This document shows positions 56,913-64,000 of a DNA stretch of 64,000 bases, in pieces. The stretch is from Acidovorax sp. GBBC 1281 (GTDB lineage Bacteria > Pseudomonadota > Gammaproteobacteria > Burkholderiales > Burkholderiaceae_C), in contig NZ_CP097269.1 of the NCBI RefSeq assembly GCF_028473645.1, forward strand, positions 4,859,501-4,923,500, given 5' to 3'. Every line of letters starts with the position of its first letter. Position 1 is the first letter of the stretch. The position numbers and the translations under genes are program-made. The notes under the pieces are model-generated. The model made no database searches. It saw only the letters and a list, made by a program, of their open reading frames with translations, and was not told the DNA's origin.

Positions 56913-57170
56913 TCAGGCCGGCGTCACATTGACGGTGTGCTTGGACAGTGCGCCCTTGGTGCCGAAGGACACGTGGCCATCAACCAGGGCGAACAGCGTG
57001 TGGTCCTTGCCCACACCGACATTCGTGCCGGGGTGGAAACGCGTACCGCGTTGGCGAACGATGATCGAGCCCGCGCTGATCAATTCGCCGCCGAAAGCCT
57101 TCACACCGAGCATCTTGGGCTTGGAATCGCGCCCGTTTCGCGTAGAGCCGCCGCCTTTTTTCTGTGCCAT
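56913..57170 (-). CDS. rpmA: 50S ribosomal protein L27
   Basis: An 85-residue ribosomal protein. The start [20 protein letters not shown] and the blocks [20 protein letters not shown] and [20 protein letters not shown] are canonical. Its N-terminal tail reaches the peptidyl transferase centre. The ATG is preceded by AAAAGGAGC. It follows rplU by 14 bases, the universal rplU-rpmA pairing. Confidence 0.98.
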   Translation of the reverse strand: MAQKKGGGSTRNGRDSKPKMLGVKAFGGELISAGSIIVRQRGTRFHPGTNVGVGKDHTLFALVDGHVSFGTKGALSKHTVNVTPA

Positions 57171-57184
57171 GACATCAGCTCCTT

Positions 57185-57496
57185 TTAACCGGCGATCGCA
57201 CCGATTTGCAGTTCGGTGAACTGCTGGCGATGGCCTTGGCGTTTCTGATAGTGCTTGCGACGGCGCATCTTGAAGATGTGCACTTTGTCGTGCTTGCCGT
57301 GCGCCACGACGGTTGCCGTGACGGTTGCGCAGGACACCAGGGGGGTGCCAACCTTGATTTCAGCGCCGTTTCCGACGGCCAGAACCTGGTCGATCACAAT
57401 TTCCTGGCCTACGTCCGCAGCAATCTGTTCTACTTTAATTTTTTCGCCGGAAGCAACGCGATACTGCTTGCCGCCGGTTTTTATGACCGCGTACAT
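57185..57496 (-). CDS. rplU: 50S ribosomal protein L21
   Basis: A 103-residue ribosomal protein that binds 23S r[43 protein letters not shown] and [20 protein letters not shown] are canonical segments. It is the first gene of rplU-rpmA-obgE and is preceded by a good promoter and a leader of about 44 bases. It is divergent from ispB, as in many proteobacteria. Confidence 0.98.
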   Translation of the reverse strand: MYAVIKTGGKQYRVASGEKIKVEQIAADVGQEIVIDQVLAVGNGAEIKVGTPLVSCATVTATVVAHGKHDKVHIFKMRRRKHYQKRQGHRQQFTELQIGAIAG

Positions 57497-57546
57497 GTGA
57501 ACCTCTTTGAATGGAGTTCTGCGGACGAATTTCCGCAGAGCCGGCG

Positions 57547-57575
57547 ACTATAGCATGAGGCAGCCTTTTTAGCCA
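57547..57575 (-). promoter_or_regulatory. Promoter of rplU-rpmA-obgE
   Basis: On the minus strand, -35 tggcta (57575-57570) and -10 tatagt (57552-57547) are separated by 17 bases. The -10 is 51 bases upstream of the rplU start. The -35 is weak (three of six consensus bases). Confidence 0.55.
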
Positions 57576-57664
57576 GCCGACCACATCCGGCCAGGCAGCA
57601 ACCGGAAACGTCATCTTTTGCGGTGGGCAAGCCAGGAGCACCCGAGTCGGTACGAAGCGATTCC

Positions 57665-57670
57665 TATAAT
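57665..57670 (+). promoter_or_regulatory. Probable -10 element for ispB
   Basis: A perfect TATAAT 28 bases before the proposed TTG start of ispB. The hexamer 17 bases upstream (ccgagt) is not a convincing -35. Its position argues against start codons further upstream. Confidence 0.5.
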
Positions 57671-57698
57671 CCATTTTTCGTCGCTGCACACGCTCATC

Positions 57699-58682
57699 TT
57701 GTCCACCACCACCTCCAGCACCTCAGCAACCCTCGCCTTGATCGCCGACGACATGCACGAGGTGGACAAAGTCATTGCCGCCCGGCTGAATTCGTCAGTC
57801 TCTCTTGTGGGAGACATTGCCCGCTACATCATTTCCGCAGGTGGCAAGCGCCTGCGTCCAGCCTTGCTTTTGCTGATGTGCGGCGCGCTCGGCTACAAGG
57901 GGCTTCAGCGTTTCAATCTTGCAGCGGTGGTGGAGTTCATCCATACCGCGACCTTGCTGCACGATGATGTGGTGGATGAGTCCACGCTGCGGCGAGGGCG
58001 CCCGACAGCCAACGAGAACTTCGGCAATCCGGCAAGCGTGCTGGTCGGCGATTTCCTGCACTCGCGCGCCTTCCAGATGATGGTCGATGCGGATGACATG
58101 CGCGTGATGCAGATTCTTTCAGAGGCCACCAATGTCATCGCCGAAGGGGAAGTGCAGCAGCTCATGAACACCCATGACGCATCGCTGGACGAGCAGGGCT
58201 ATCTGGAGGTCATCCGGTCGAAGACGGCCAAACTCTTCGAAGCCAGTGCCCGGCTGGCAGCGATTCTGGCTCGCAGTTCACCGGATCTGGAGAAAGCCTG
58301 CGCAGATTACGGTCAGGCGCTCGGCACTGCTTTCCAGGTGATTGACGATGTGCTTGACTACGACGGCGACTCGTCGGAAATGGGAAAAAATCTTGGCGAT
58401 GATCTTCGGGAGGGCAAAGTGACCCTACCCCTGATCATTGCCATGCAGCGCGGCACCCAGGACCAGCGGAGCCTGATAGAGAACGCCATACAGACGGGCG
58501 CGGTGGAAGAGCTTCCAGCCATCGTGCAAATTGTGAAAAGCACCGGAGCCCTGGAAGCAACCCGACTTGCCGCTGCGGCCCAAGCACAGCAGGCAATCGA
58601 TGCTGCAAGGCAATTGCCCTCCAATCGCTACACGGAAGGTTTGCTAGAATTGGCCTCGCAATTGCTGGAGCGGCGCCTGTAA
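57699..58682 (+). CDS. ispB: Octaprenyl diphosphate synthase
   Basis: A 327-residue trans-prenyl transferase that makes the ubiquinone side chain. The first Asp-rich motif is TATLLHDDVVDESTLRRGRP, the second AFQVIDDVLDYDGDSSEMGK. GGKRLRPALLLLMCGALGYK and SKTAKLFEASARLAAILA are also typical. The start is taken as TTG at 57699, which gives a length near E. coli IspB (323) and lies just after a TATAAT. An internal ATG (at 57753) is an alternative, though it would be short. It supplies the isoprenoid tail for the UbiB/E/J pathway encoded earlier in the window. Confidence 0.93.
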   Translation: MSTTTSSTSATLALIADDMHEVDKVIAARLNSSVSLVGDIARYIISAGGKRLRPALLLLMCGALGYKGLQRFNLAAVVEFIHTATLLHDDVVDESTLRRGRPTANENFGNPASVLVGDFLHSRAFQMMVDADDMRVMQILSEATNVIAEGEVQQLMNTHDASLDEQGYLEVIRSKTAKLFEASARLAAILARSSPDLEKACADYGQALGTAFQVIDDVLDYDGDSSEMGKNLGDDLREGKVTLPLIIAMQRGTQDQRSLIENAIQTGAVEELPAIVQIVKSTGALEATRLAAAAQAQQAIDAARQLPSNRYTEGLLELASQLLERRL

Positions 58683-58702
58683 TTGCCTTGAAAACAACAC
58701 AT

Positions 58703-58779
58703 CGGGGTGTAGCTTAGCCTGGTAGAGCGCTACGTTCGGGACGTAGAGGCCGGAGGTTCGAATCCTCTCACCCCGACCA
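58703..58779 (+). tRNA. tRNA-Pro (anticodon CGG)
   Basis: A 77-base cloverleaf with encoded CCA. The acceptor stem is CGGGGTG (58703-58709) with CACCCCG (58769-58775). The anticodon stem is ctacg/cgtag around loop ttcggga, so the anticodon is CGG (58737-58739). The T arm contains GGTTCGAATCC. It starts 20 bases after ispB and may be read with it. Confidence 0.97.
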
Positions 58780-58892
58780 CGTTGTTACACCTTCGTGGTT
58801 TCGCCGCACTCTATCCCGTTGATCCCATGGCCCGAACATCCGCACGATGTTAGGATGGTTTCCTTTCCATCCACATTGATTCTGCTGGTTAC

Positions 58893-60623
58893 ATGGCCGT
58901 TGATACCGCACCCAAAGAAGGCGCCGCAATTGCCCTGCCAGGTCTAGGCCGGGCATTGATGTCAGCCGGCAAGCTGAGTCAAAAATCAGCCGAAGATATC
59001 TTTCGCAAGTCACAAGTCGGCAAAACAAGCTTCATTGCCGAGTTGACCGGGTCGGGGGCTGTTTCCTCTGCCGATCTGGCGCACACGGTTTCTGCGGTAT
59101 TTGGTGCGCCCTTGCTGGATCTGGAAGCCATCGATCCTCTTCGAATTCCCAAAGATCTCCTGGATCCGAAGATCTGCATCGCCTATCGTGTTGTGGCCCT
59201 GAGCAAGCGCAACAACCGGCTGATCGTGGCCACCGCAGACCCTACCGACCAGGAGGCAGCGGAAAAGATCAAATTCACGACCCAGATGGGAGTGGACTGG
59301 ATCATTGCGGAATACGACAAGCTCATCAAGCTGATCGAGGCCAATACCAAGTCGGTCAGCGAGTCGATGGAAAGCCTGTCGGGCGGGGGAGATTTCGAAT
59401 TCGACGATGTCAAGGTCGAAGAAGCCCCCGAAAACTCGGACAGCGCCAACGACGTTGAAGATGCGCCGATCGTCAAGTTCCTGCACAAGATGCTTTTGGA
59501 CGCGTTCAACATGCGTGCGTCCGATTTGCATTTCGAGCCTTACGAACACCAGTACCGGGTGCGTTTTCGGATCGATGGCGAATTGCGTGAAATCGCTTCG
59601 CCCCCCATCGCCATCAAGGACAAGCTGGCCTCCCGGATCAAGGTCATTTCCCGACTGGATATTTCGGAAAAGCGCGTCCCACAAGATGGCCGCATGAAGC
59701 TCAAAGTCGGCCCGGATCGGGTCATCGACTTTCGGGTGAGCACGCTGCCAACGCTCTTTGGCGAAAAGATCGTGATCCGGATTTTGGATCCCAGCAGCGC
59801 CAAGCTGGGCATCGATGCGCTGGGTTACGAGCCGGAAGAAAAGGAACGGCTGATGCATGCCATCGGCCGGCCTTACGGCATGATTTTGGTGACCGGGCCA
59901 ACGGGTTCAGGGAAAACCGTTTCCTTGTACACCTGCCTGAATTTGCTGAATAAAGCAGGCGTCAACATCGCGACCGCGGAGGACCCCTCGGAAATCAATT
60001 TGCCTGGTGTCAACCAAGTGAATGTCAATGAGAAAGCGGGGCTGACCTTTGCCACCGCCCTCAAGTCGTTTCTGCGTCAAGATCCTGACATCATCATGGT
60101 CGGCGAAATTCGCGACCTTGAAACGGCGGATATTTCCATCAAGGCGGCACAGACGGGCCACTTGGTGCTGTCCACCCTCCACACCAACGATGCTCCGACC
60201 ACGCTCACCCGGATGCGCAATATGGGAATTGCGCCATTCAACATTGCGTCCAGCGTCATTCTGATAACGGCCCAGCGCCTGGCTCGCCGTTTGTGCCCGG
60301 TCTGCAAAGCACCCGCCGATATTCCACATGAAACCCTGCTCGAAGCAGGCTATAAAGAAGACGAAATCGATGGCACCTGGGTGACCTATCGTCCTGTCGG
60401 TTGTTCCGCTTGCAACAATGGCTACAAGGGGCGGCTGGGCATCTATCAGGTCATGCCGATTTCCGAAGAAATTCAACGCATTATTTTGCGCGATGGAAGT
60501 GCCTTGGAAATCGCCAAGCAGGCCAAGGCGGAGGGAGTTCGCTCCTTGCGCGAAGCGGGCCTTTATAAAGTCAAGATGGGGCTGACCTCTCTCGAAGAGG
60601 TGCTGGCCGTCACCAACGAATAG
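58893..60623 (+). CDS. pilB: Type IV pilus assembly ATPase PilB
   Basis: A 576-residue hexameric extension ATPase. The N-terminal MshE-like domain is about 20-165. The Walker A motif is VTGPTGSGKTVSLYTCLNLL near 335, the Asp box and Walker B are DPDIIMVGEIRDLETADISI, and the His box is TGHLVLSTLHTNDAPTTLTR. A tetra-Cys zinc site is formed by CPVCKAP (about 469) and CSACNNGYKGRLGIYQVM (about 504). It powers pilin polymerisation at the inner membrane. pilC and pilD follow, the standard order. Confidence 0.97.
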   Translation: MAVDTAPKEGAAIALPGLGRALMSAGKLSQKSAEDIFRKSQVGKTSFIAELTGSGAVSSADLAHTVSAVFGAPLLDLEAIDPLRIPKDLLDPKICIAYRVVALSKRNNRLIVATADPTDQEAAEKIKFTTQMGVDWIIAEYDKLIKLIEANTKSVSESMESLSGGGDFEFDDVKVEEAPENSDSANDVEDAPIVKFLHKMLLDAFNMRASDLHFEPYEHQYRVRFRIDGELREIASPPIAIKDKLASRIKVISRLDISEKRVPQDGRMKLKVGPDRVIDFRVSTLPTLFGEKIVIRILDPSSAKLGIDALGYEPEEKERLMHAIGRPYGMILVTGPTGSGKTVSLYTCLNLLNKAGVNIATAEDPSEINLPGVNQVNVNEKAGLTFATALKSFLRQDPDIIMVGEIRDLETADISIKAAQTGHLVLSTLHTNDAPTTLTRMRNMGIAPFNIASSVILITAQRLARRLCPVCKAPADIPHETLLEAGYKEDEIDGTWVTYRPVGCSACNNGYKGRLGIYQVMPISEEIQRIILRDGSALEIAKQAKAEGVRSLREAGLYKVKMGLTSLEEVLAVTNE

Positions 60624-60643
60624 CGCCAATCGCGAGGATCATT

Positions 60644-61861
60644 ATGGCAACCGCCGCATCGAGGGATATCAAGGACTTCGTCTTTGAATGGGAGGGTAAG
60701 GATCGCAGTGGAAAGATTGTCCGCGGGGAAGTGCGCGCCGTAGGTGAAAACCAGGTCCAGGCGACCTTACGCAGACAGGGTGTGCTGCCTACCAAGATCA
60801 AGAAGCGGCGCATGCGTTCGGGCAAGAAGATCAAGCCCAAGGACATCGCATTGTTCACGCGCCAGATGGCCACCATGATGAAGGCTGGCGTGCCCCTGTT
60901 GCAATCCTTCGATATCGTGGGCCGGGGCAATACCAATGCCAGCGTCACGAAATTGCTCAACGACATTCGCAGCGACGTGGAAACCGGGACGTCGCTGAAT
61001 GCAGCCTTCCGCAAGTACCCGATGTACTTCGACAGCCTTTATTGCAACCTCGTCGAAGCCGGCGAGGCCGCGGGTATCTTGGAGGCGCTGCTGGACCGGC
61101 TTGCCATGTACATGGAAAAGACCGAGGCCATCAAATCGAAGATCAAATCGGCATTGATGTACCCCATTTCGGTGGTGATCGTTGCATTCGTCGTGGTCAC
61201 GGTGATCATGATCTTTGTGATCCCCGCATTCAAGGAAGTATTTACCTCCTTCGGCGCTGAACTGCCGGCACCTACGCTCCTCGTGATGGCCATGAGCGAG
61301 GTATTCGTCAAATGGTGGTGGCTGATTTTTGGCGTATTGGGCGGCGGATTTTATTTCTTCATGCAGGCGTGGCGCCGCAGCGAAAAAGTACAGATGTTCA
61401 TGGACCGCCTGTTGCTGCGGCTTCCGGTGTTCGGGTCCTTGATCGATAAATCATGCGTTGCTCGCTGGACCCGGACGTTGTCCACCATGTTCGCCGCAGG
61501 GGTTCCCCTGGTTGAAGCCTTGGATTCGGTGGGCGGCGCTTCCGGCAATTCCGTGTATGCCCTTGCTACGGAACGGATTCAGCAGGAAGTCTCGACAGGG
61601 ACGAGCTTGACGGCTGCCATGGGCAATGCCAACGTGTTCCCTTCCATGGTGATCCAGATGTGCGCCATTGGCGAAGAATCCGGCTCCATCGACCACATGC
61701 TGGGCAAAGCCGCAGACTTCTACGAGGCCGAAGTGGATGAAATGGTCGCGGGGCTGTCCAGCCTGATGGAGCCCATCATCATCGTGTTCCTGGGCACCAT
61801 CATTGGGGGCATCGTGGTTTCGATGTATCTGCCGATCTTCAAACTGGGCCAAGTCGTCTGA
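60644..61861 (+). CDS. pilC: Type IV pilus inner-membrane platform protein PilC
   Basis: A 405-residue protein of the GspF/PilC family. Two repeated cytoplasmic domains are visible: LFTRQMATMMKAGVPLLQSF near 70 and RWTRTLSTMFAAGVPLVEAL near 275. Three membrane helices lie at about 170-195, 220-240 and 375-400. It transfers motion from PilB to the growing pilus. The start has GAGGA 10 bases upstream. Its stop overlaps the pilD ATG by one base. Confidence 0.96.
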   Translation: MATAASRDIKDFVFEWEGKDRSGKIVRGEVRAVGENQVQATLRRQGVLPTKIKKRRMRSGKKIKPKDIALFTRQMATMMKAGVPLLQSFDIVGRGNTNASVTKLLNDIRSDVETGTSLNAAFRKYPMYFDSLYCNLVEAGEAAGILEALLDRLAMYMEKTEAIKSKIKSALMYPISVVIVAFVVVTVIMIFVIPAFKEVFTSFGAELPAPTLLVMAMSEVFVKWWWLIFGVLGGGFYFFMQAWRRSEKVQMFMDRLLLRLPVFGSLIDKSCVARWTRTLSTMFAAGVPLVEALDSVGGASGNSVYALATERIQQEVSTGTSLTAAMGNANVFPSMVIQMCAIGEESGSIDHMLGKAADFYEAEVDEMVAGLSSLMEPIIIVFLGTIIGGIVVSMYLPIFKLGQVV

Positions 61862-62745
61862 TGGAACTGGGACCTTGGGGAGACGCTTCGATACTCGGCA
61901 TTTTGGGTCTGCTGATCGGTAGCTTCCTGAATGTCGTGATCCATCGCTTGCCGAAGATGATGGAGCGGCAGTGGGCTGCAGAATGCGCTGACTTTGCCGC
62001 CATGGCGAACAAGGATGCGGCCTCCACGGAGGCGCCAGTGGCGCCGGTGGAACCCTTCAACCTCTGGACGCCAGCGTCGCGGTGCCCTGCCTGCGGGCAT
62101 GCGGTGCAGTGGTATGAAAACATCCCGGTCCTGAGCTATCTGTGGCTTCGCGGACGATGCTCCGCCTGCAAAGTGCGGATCAGTCCCAGATATCCCCTGG
62201 TCGAACTGGCCACGGGCGGCCTTTTCTTCTTTTGCGGCTGGCATTGGGGCACGACGCTCACCGCAGTGGCCTGGTGCGGATTCGCCGCCGCGCTGATTGC
62301 TCTGGCGTTCATCGACTGGGACACCACGCTGCTGCCCGATGACATCACGCTGCCCTTGCTCTGGGCGGGCCTCATCGCTTCCGCGATGCAGTGGACCGCC
62401 GTGCCGCTGTTCAGCGCGGTCATGGGGGCCGTGGGAGGCTACCTGTCCCTGTGGACGGTGTATTGGGCCTTCAAGCTCGCGACAGGCAAGGAAGGCATGG
62501 GCCATGGCGACTTCAAGCTCTTTGCAGCACTCGGGGCCTGGTTCGGCTGGCAGGCGCTGGTGCCCATCATTCTCATTGCGTCCGTCATCGGAGCGTTCAT
62601 TGGCATCGGCATGAAATTCGCCAGCCAGTTGCGCGAAGGCGGATACGTTCCTTTCGGACCGTTCCTGGTCGGCTCGGGACTCGCAGCCATGGTGTTCGGG
62701 CCGGAAACGATCCTGCAGAGGCTATTGCGCAGCCTGGGGCTTTGA
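61861..62745 (+). CDS. pilD: Prepilin peptidase/N-methyltransferase PilD
   Basis: A 294-residue integral membrane aspartyl protease that cleaves prepilin leaders and methylates the new N-terminus. The first helix is ILGILGLLIGSFLNVVIHRL. The tetra-Cys site is formed by CPACGHAVQWYENIPVLSYL and RCSACKV. The catalytic Asp residues are in FIDWDTTLLPDDITLPLLW and GMGHGDFKLFAALGAWFGW. It would process PilA-type pilins and type II secretion pseudopilins encoded elsewhere. coaE follows after four bases. Confidence 0.96.
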   Translation: MELGPWGDASILGILGLLIGSFLNVVIHRLPKMMERQWAAECADFAAMANKDAASTEAPVAPVEPFNLWTPASRCPACGHAVQWYENIPVLSYLWLRGRCSACKVRISPRYPLVELATGGLFFFCGWHWGTTLTAVAWCGFAAALIALAFIDWDTTLLPDDITLPLLWAGLIASAMQWTAVPLFSAVMGAVGGYLSLWTVYWAFKLATGKEGMGHGDFKLFAALGAWFGWQALVPIILIASVIGAFIGIGMKFASQLREGGYVPFGPFLVGSGLAAMVFGPETILQRLLRSLGL

Positions 62746-62749
62746 GCCC

Positions 62750-63370
62750 ATGGCGACCGGATCGCGGACCGCTCTGCGCCTGGGGTTGACCGGCGGCATT
62801 GGCAGCGGGAAAAGCACGGTGGGCCAAATGCTGGCGGACCAGGGTGCTGCGCTCATCGACGCCGATCGGCTTTCGCGCCAGGTGACGGCACCAGGGGGGG
62901 CGGCCATCGAACCCATCCGCGACGCGTTCGGCGACGCCTTGATCGATGCGCACGGTGCGATGGATCGCGACCGCATGCGGAAACTCGTGTTCACGGACCC
63001 GGCGGCGCGTCAGCGCCTGGAGCGCATCGTCCACCCGCTGGTGGCCCAGGCAACGCGGGAAGCCGCATCGCGCGCCGTGCAAAGCGGTGCGGCCCTGATC
63101 GTCTTCGACATCCCGCTGCTGGTCGAATCTGCCCGCTGGGCGCAACAGCTGGACCAGATTCTCGTGGTGGACTGCACCGCCGAAACCCAGATCTCCCGGG
63201 TGCAGCAGCGCAGCGCCCTGGCGCGCGAGACGATCGAAGGCATCATGGCGTCTCAAGCCCCCCGCGCGATCCGGCGGGCGGCAGCGGACCTGGTGGTCTA
63301 CAACGACGGGATCTCGCTGCAAGGGTTGCGAGCTGACGTCCTTCAGATCGCCCAGCGGTTCGGGCTATGA
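62750..63370 (+). CDS. coaE: Dephospho-CoA kinase
   Basis: A 206-residue kinase for the last step of coenzyme A synthesis. The P-loop is GLTGGIGSGKSTVGQMLADQ (about 12-31). ALIDADRLSRQVTAPGGAAI, RIVHPLVAQA, VFDIPLLVESARWAQQLDQI and VVDCTAETQISRV are the other conserved blocks. It starts four bases after pilD, and zapD follows; pilD-coaE-zapD is a standard betaproteobacterial order. Confidence 0.96.
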   Translation: MATGSRTALRLGLTGGIGSGKSTVGQMLADQGAALIDADRLSRQVTAPGGAAIEPIRDAFGDALIDAHGAMDRDRMRKLVFTDPAARQRLERIVHPLVAQATREAASRAVQSGAALIVFDIPLLVESARWAQQLDQILVVDCTAETQISRVQQRSALARETIEGIMASQAPRAIRRAAADLVVYNDGISLQGLRADVLQIAQRFGL

Positions 63371-63434
63371 TGCCCGGCATATACGGACGCGCGAAGCTGG
63401 CAGCGCCAGCCGTGTGCCCCAGGAACCCTGCAGC

Positions 63435-64000
63435 GTGATCCTTTACGAATATCCCTTCAACGAACGACTGAGAACCTACCTGCGGCTCGAGCAGCTGTTT
63501 CGCCGCCTGGGTGAGTTGATTCCGCGCCAGCATCCCCTGGACCACCACTACGCGTTGGTGACGGTCTTCGAAATCATGGATGTCGCGGCGCGCGCCGATC
63601 TCAAGTCGGATGTGCTCAAGGATCTGGAAAAGCAGAAGCACCAGCTGGATGGTTACCGGGGCAACCCTTCGATTTCCGAAGCGGTTCTGGACGGCATCAT
63701 CGCGCAGCTCGATCGGTGCTTTGCCGGGTTGAATGCGCAGACGGGCAAGGCAGGGCAGGCCCTGGCGGAAAACGACTGGCTGATGAGCATCCGCAGCCGG
63801 GTGGGCATTCCCGGGGGAACCTGCGGCTTCGATCTGCCGGCCTACTACGCCTGGCAGCACCATGCCCCCCAGCAGCGCCAGCAGGATCTGGAAGCCTGGG
63901 CGACCACCCTCGCCCCCCTGGCGGAGTCGTTGTACGTCCTCCTGAAGCTGCTGCGTGATTCGGGCGTGCCCCAGAAGGTGGCCGCGGACCATGGGCAGTT
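63435..64000 (+). CDS. zapD: Cell division protein ZapD (3' truncated by window edge)
   Basis: A GTG start at 63435 opens a frame that runs to the window end (188 residues visible). ILYEYPFNERLRTYLRLEQL, then FRRLGELIPRQHPLDHHYAL and DLEKQKHQLDGYRGNPSISE are characteristic of ZapD, which cross-links FtsZ filaments at the division site. E. coli ZapD has 247 residues, so roughly a quarter is missing. The position after coaE is as in other proteobacteria. The start is chosen because the family begins with the LYEYPFNERLR block. Confidence 0.93.
   Translation, partial: MILYEYPFNERLRTYLRLEQLFRRLGELIPRQHPLDHHYALVTVFEIMDVAARADLKSDVLKDLEKQKHQLDGYRGNPSISEAVLDGIIAQLDRCFAGLNAQTGKAGQALAENDWLMSIRSRVGIPGGTCGFDLPAYYAWQHHAPQQRQQDLEAWATTLAPLAESLYVLLKLLRDSGVPQKVAADHGQ

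Noticed and set aside
58800..58890. A sigma-54 promoter before pilB
   Set aside because: The nearest match (tggcccgaacatccgca) has a GG-GC spacing of 11 rather than 10 and lacks the usual TTGC block.

Overview
The window is a high-GC stretch of a betaproteobacterial chromosome. Gene content and order (fmdB/DUF502/aspS, ubiE/Tim44-like/ubiJ/ubiB, hemA/prfA/prmC/grxD, rplU/rpmA/obgE/proB, ispB/tRNA-Pro/pilBCD/coaE/zapD) fit the order Burkholderiales. They most resemble the Acidovorax group of the Comamonadaceae; this is an inference from synteny and protein character, not from a search. Almost all of the window is core or metabolic sequence. The only clear mobile element is one IS5-type insertion sequence.

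Layout. 1-4.1 kb: end of a flagellar operon (flgK 3' part, flgL) and an HDOD-domain protein. 4.4-5.7 kb: IS5-type element. 6-12.9 kb: LysR regulator divergent from a tautomerase, a small secreted protein, DUF429 protein, EamA transporter, folE with a translationally coupled BLUF blue-light receptor gene, clsB-type cardiolipin synthase and its EEP-family partner. 13-18.9 kb: a degenerate receiver-TPR protein, NudB, a large CheW protein with two similar sensor-like segments, and a CsgG-like lipoprotein. 19-25.6 kb: aspS operon, a sodium:solute symporter and ubiB/ubiJ. 25.7-32.5 kb: Tim44-like protein, ubiE, DUF971, HIT protein and a 1304-residue FAD/Fe-S dehydrogenase. 32.8-42.4 kb: serA divergent from a ugpBAEC glycerol-3-phosphate uptake operon. 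That operon carries a PHO-box-like site, a VOC protein and ugpQ, and is followed by an MscS-type channel. 42.5-48.6 kb: TctC-type receptor, LysE exporter, hemA, prfA, prmC, grxD. 48.7-57.5 kb: AAA ATPase, CorC-like protein, lytic transglycosylase, proS, rppH, proB, obgE, rpmA, rplU. 57.7-64 kb: ispB, tRNA-Pro(CGG), pilBCD, coaE and the start of zapD.

The most unusual structure is a dispersed repeat of about 50-60 bp, found at eight places and mostly between genes. One end is a short GCTAT...ATAGC palindrome and the other carries a CTCCAGCGC-like core. One copy lies in frame inside the coding sequence of the large dehydrogenase, at the junction of its flavin and iron-sulfur parts. Another supplies the probable non-ATG start region of prmC. 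Other points worth a second look are the folE-BLUF coupling, a receiver domain with Glu in place of the phospho-acceptor Asp, the double-sensor CheW protein, the PHO box and a hairpin terminator inside the ugp operon.

Together the genes cover motility and type IV pili, folate entry (FolE, NudB), ubiquinone synthesis (UbiE, UbiJ, UbiB, IspB), translation (AspRS, ProRS, RF1 with its methylase, L21, L27, Obg), haem synthesis and phosphate/glycerophosphodiester scavenging. No CRISPR array, prophage or defence island was seen.
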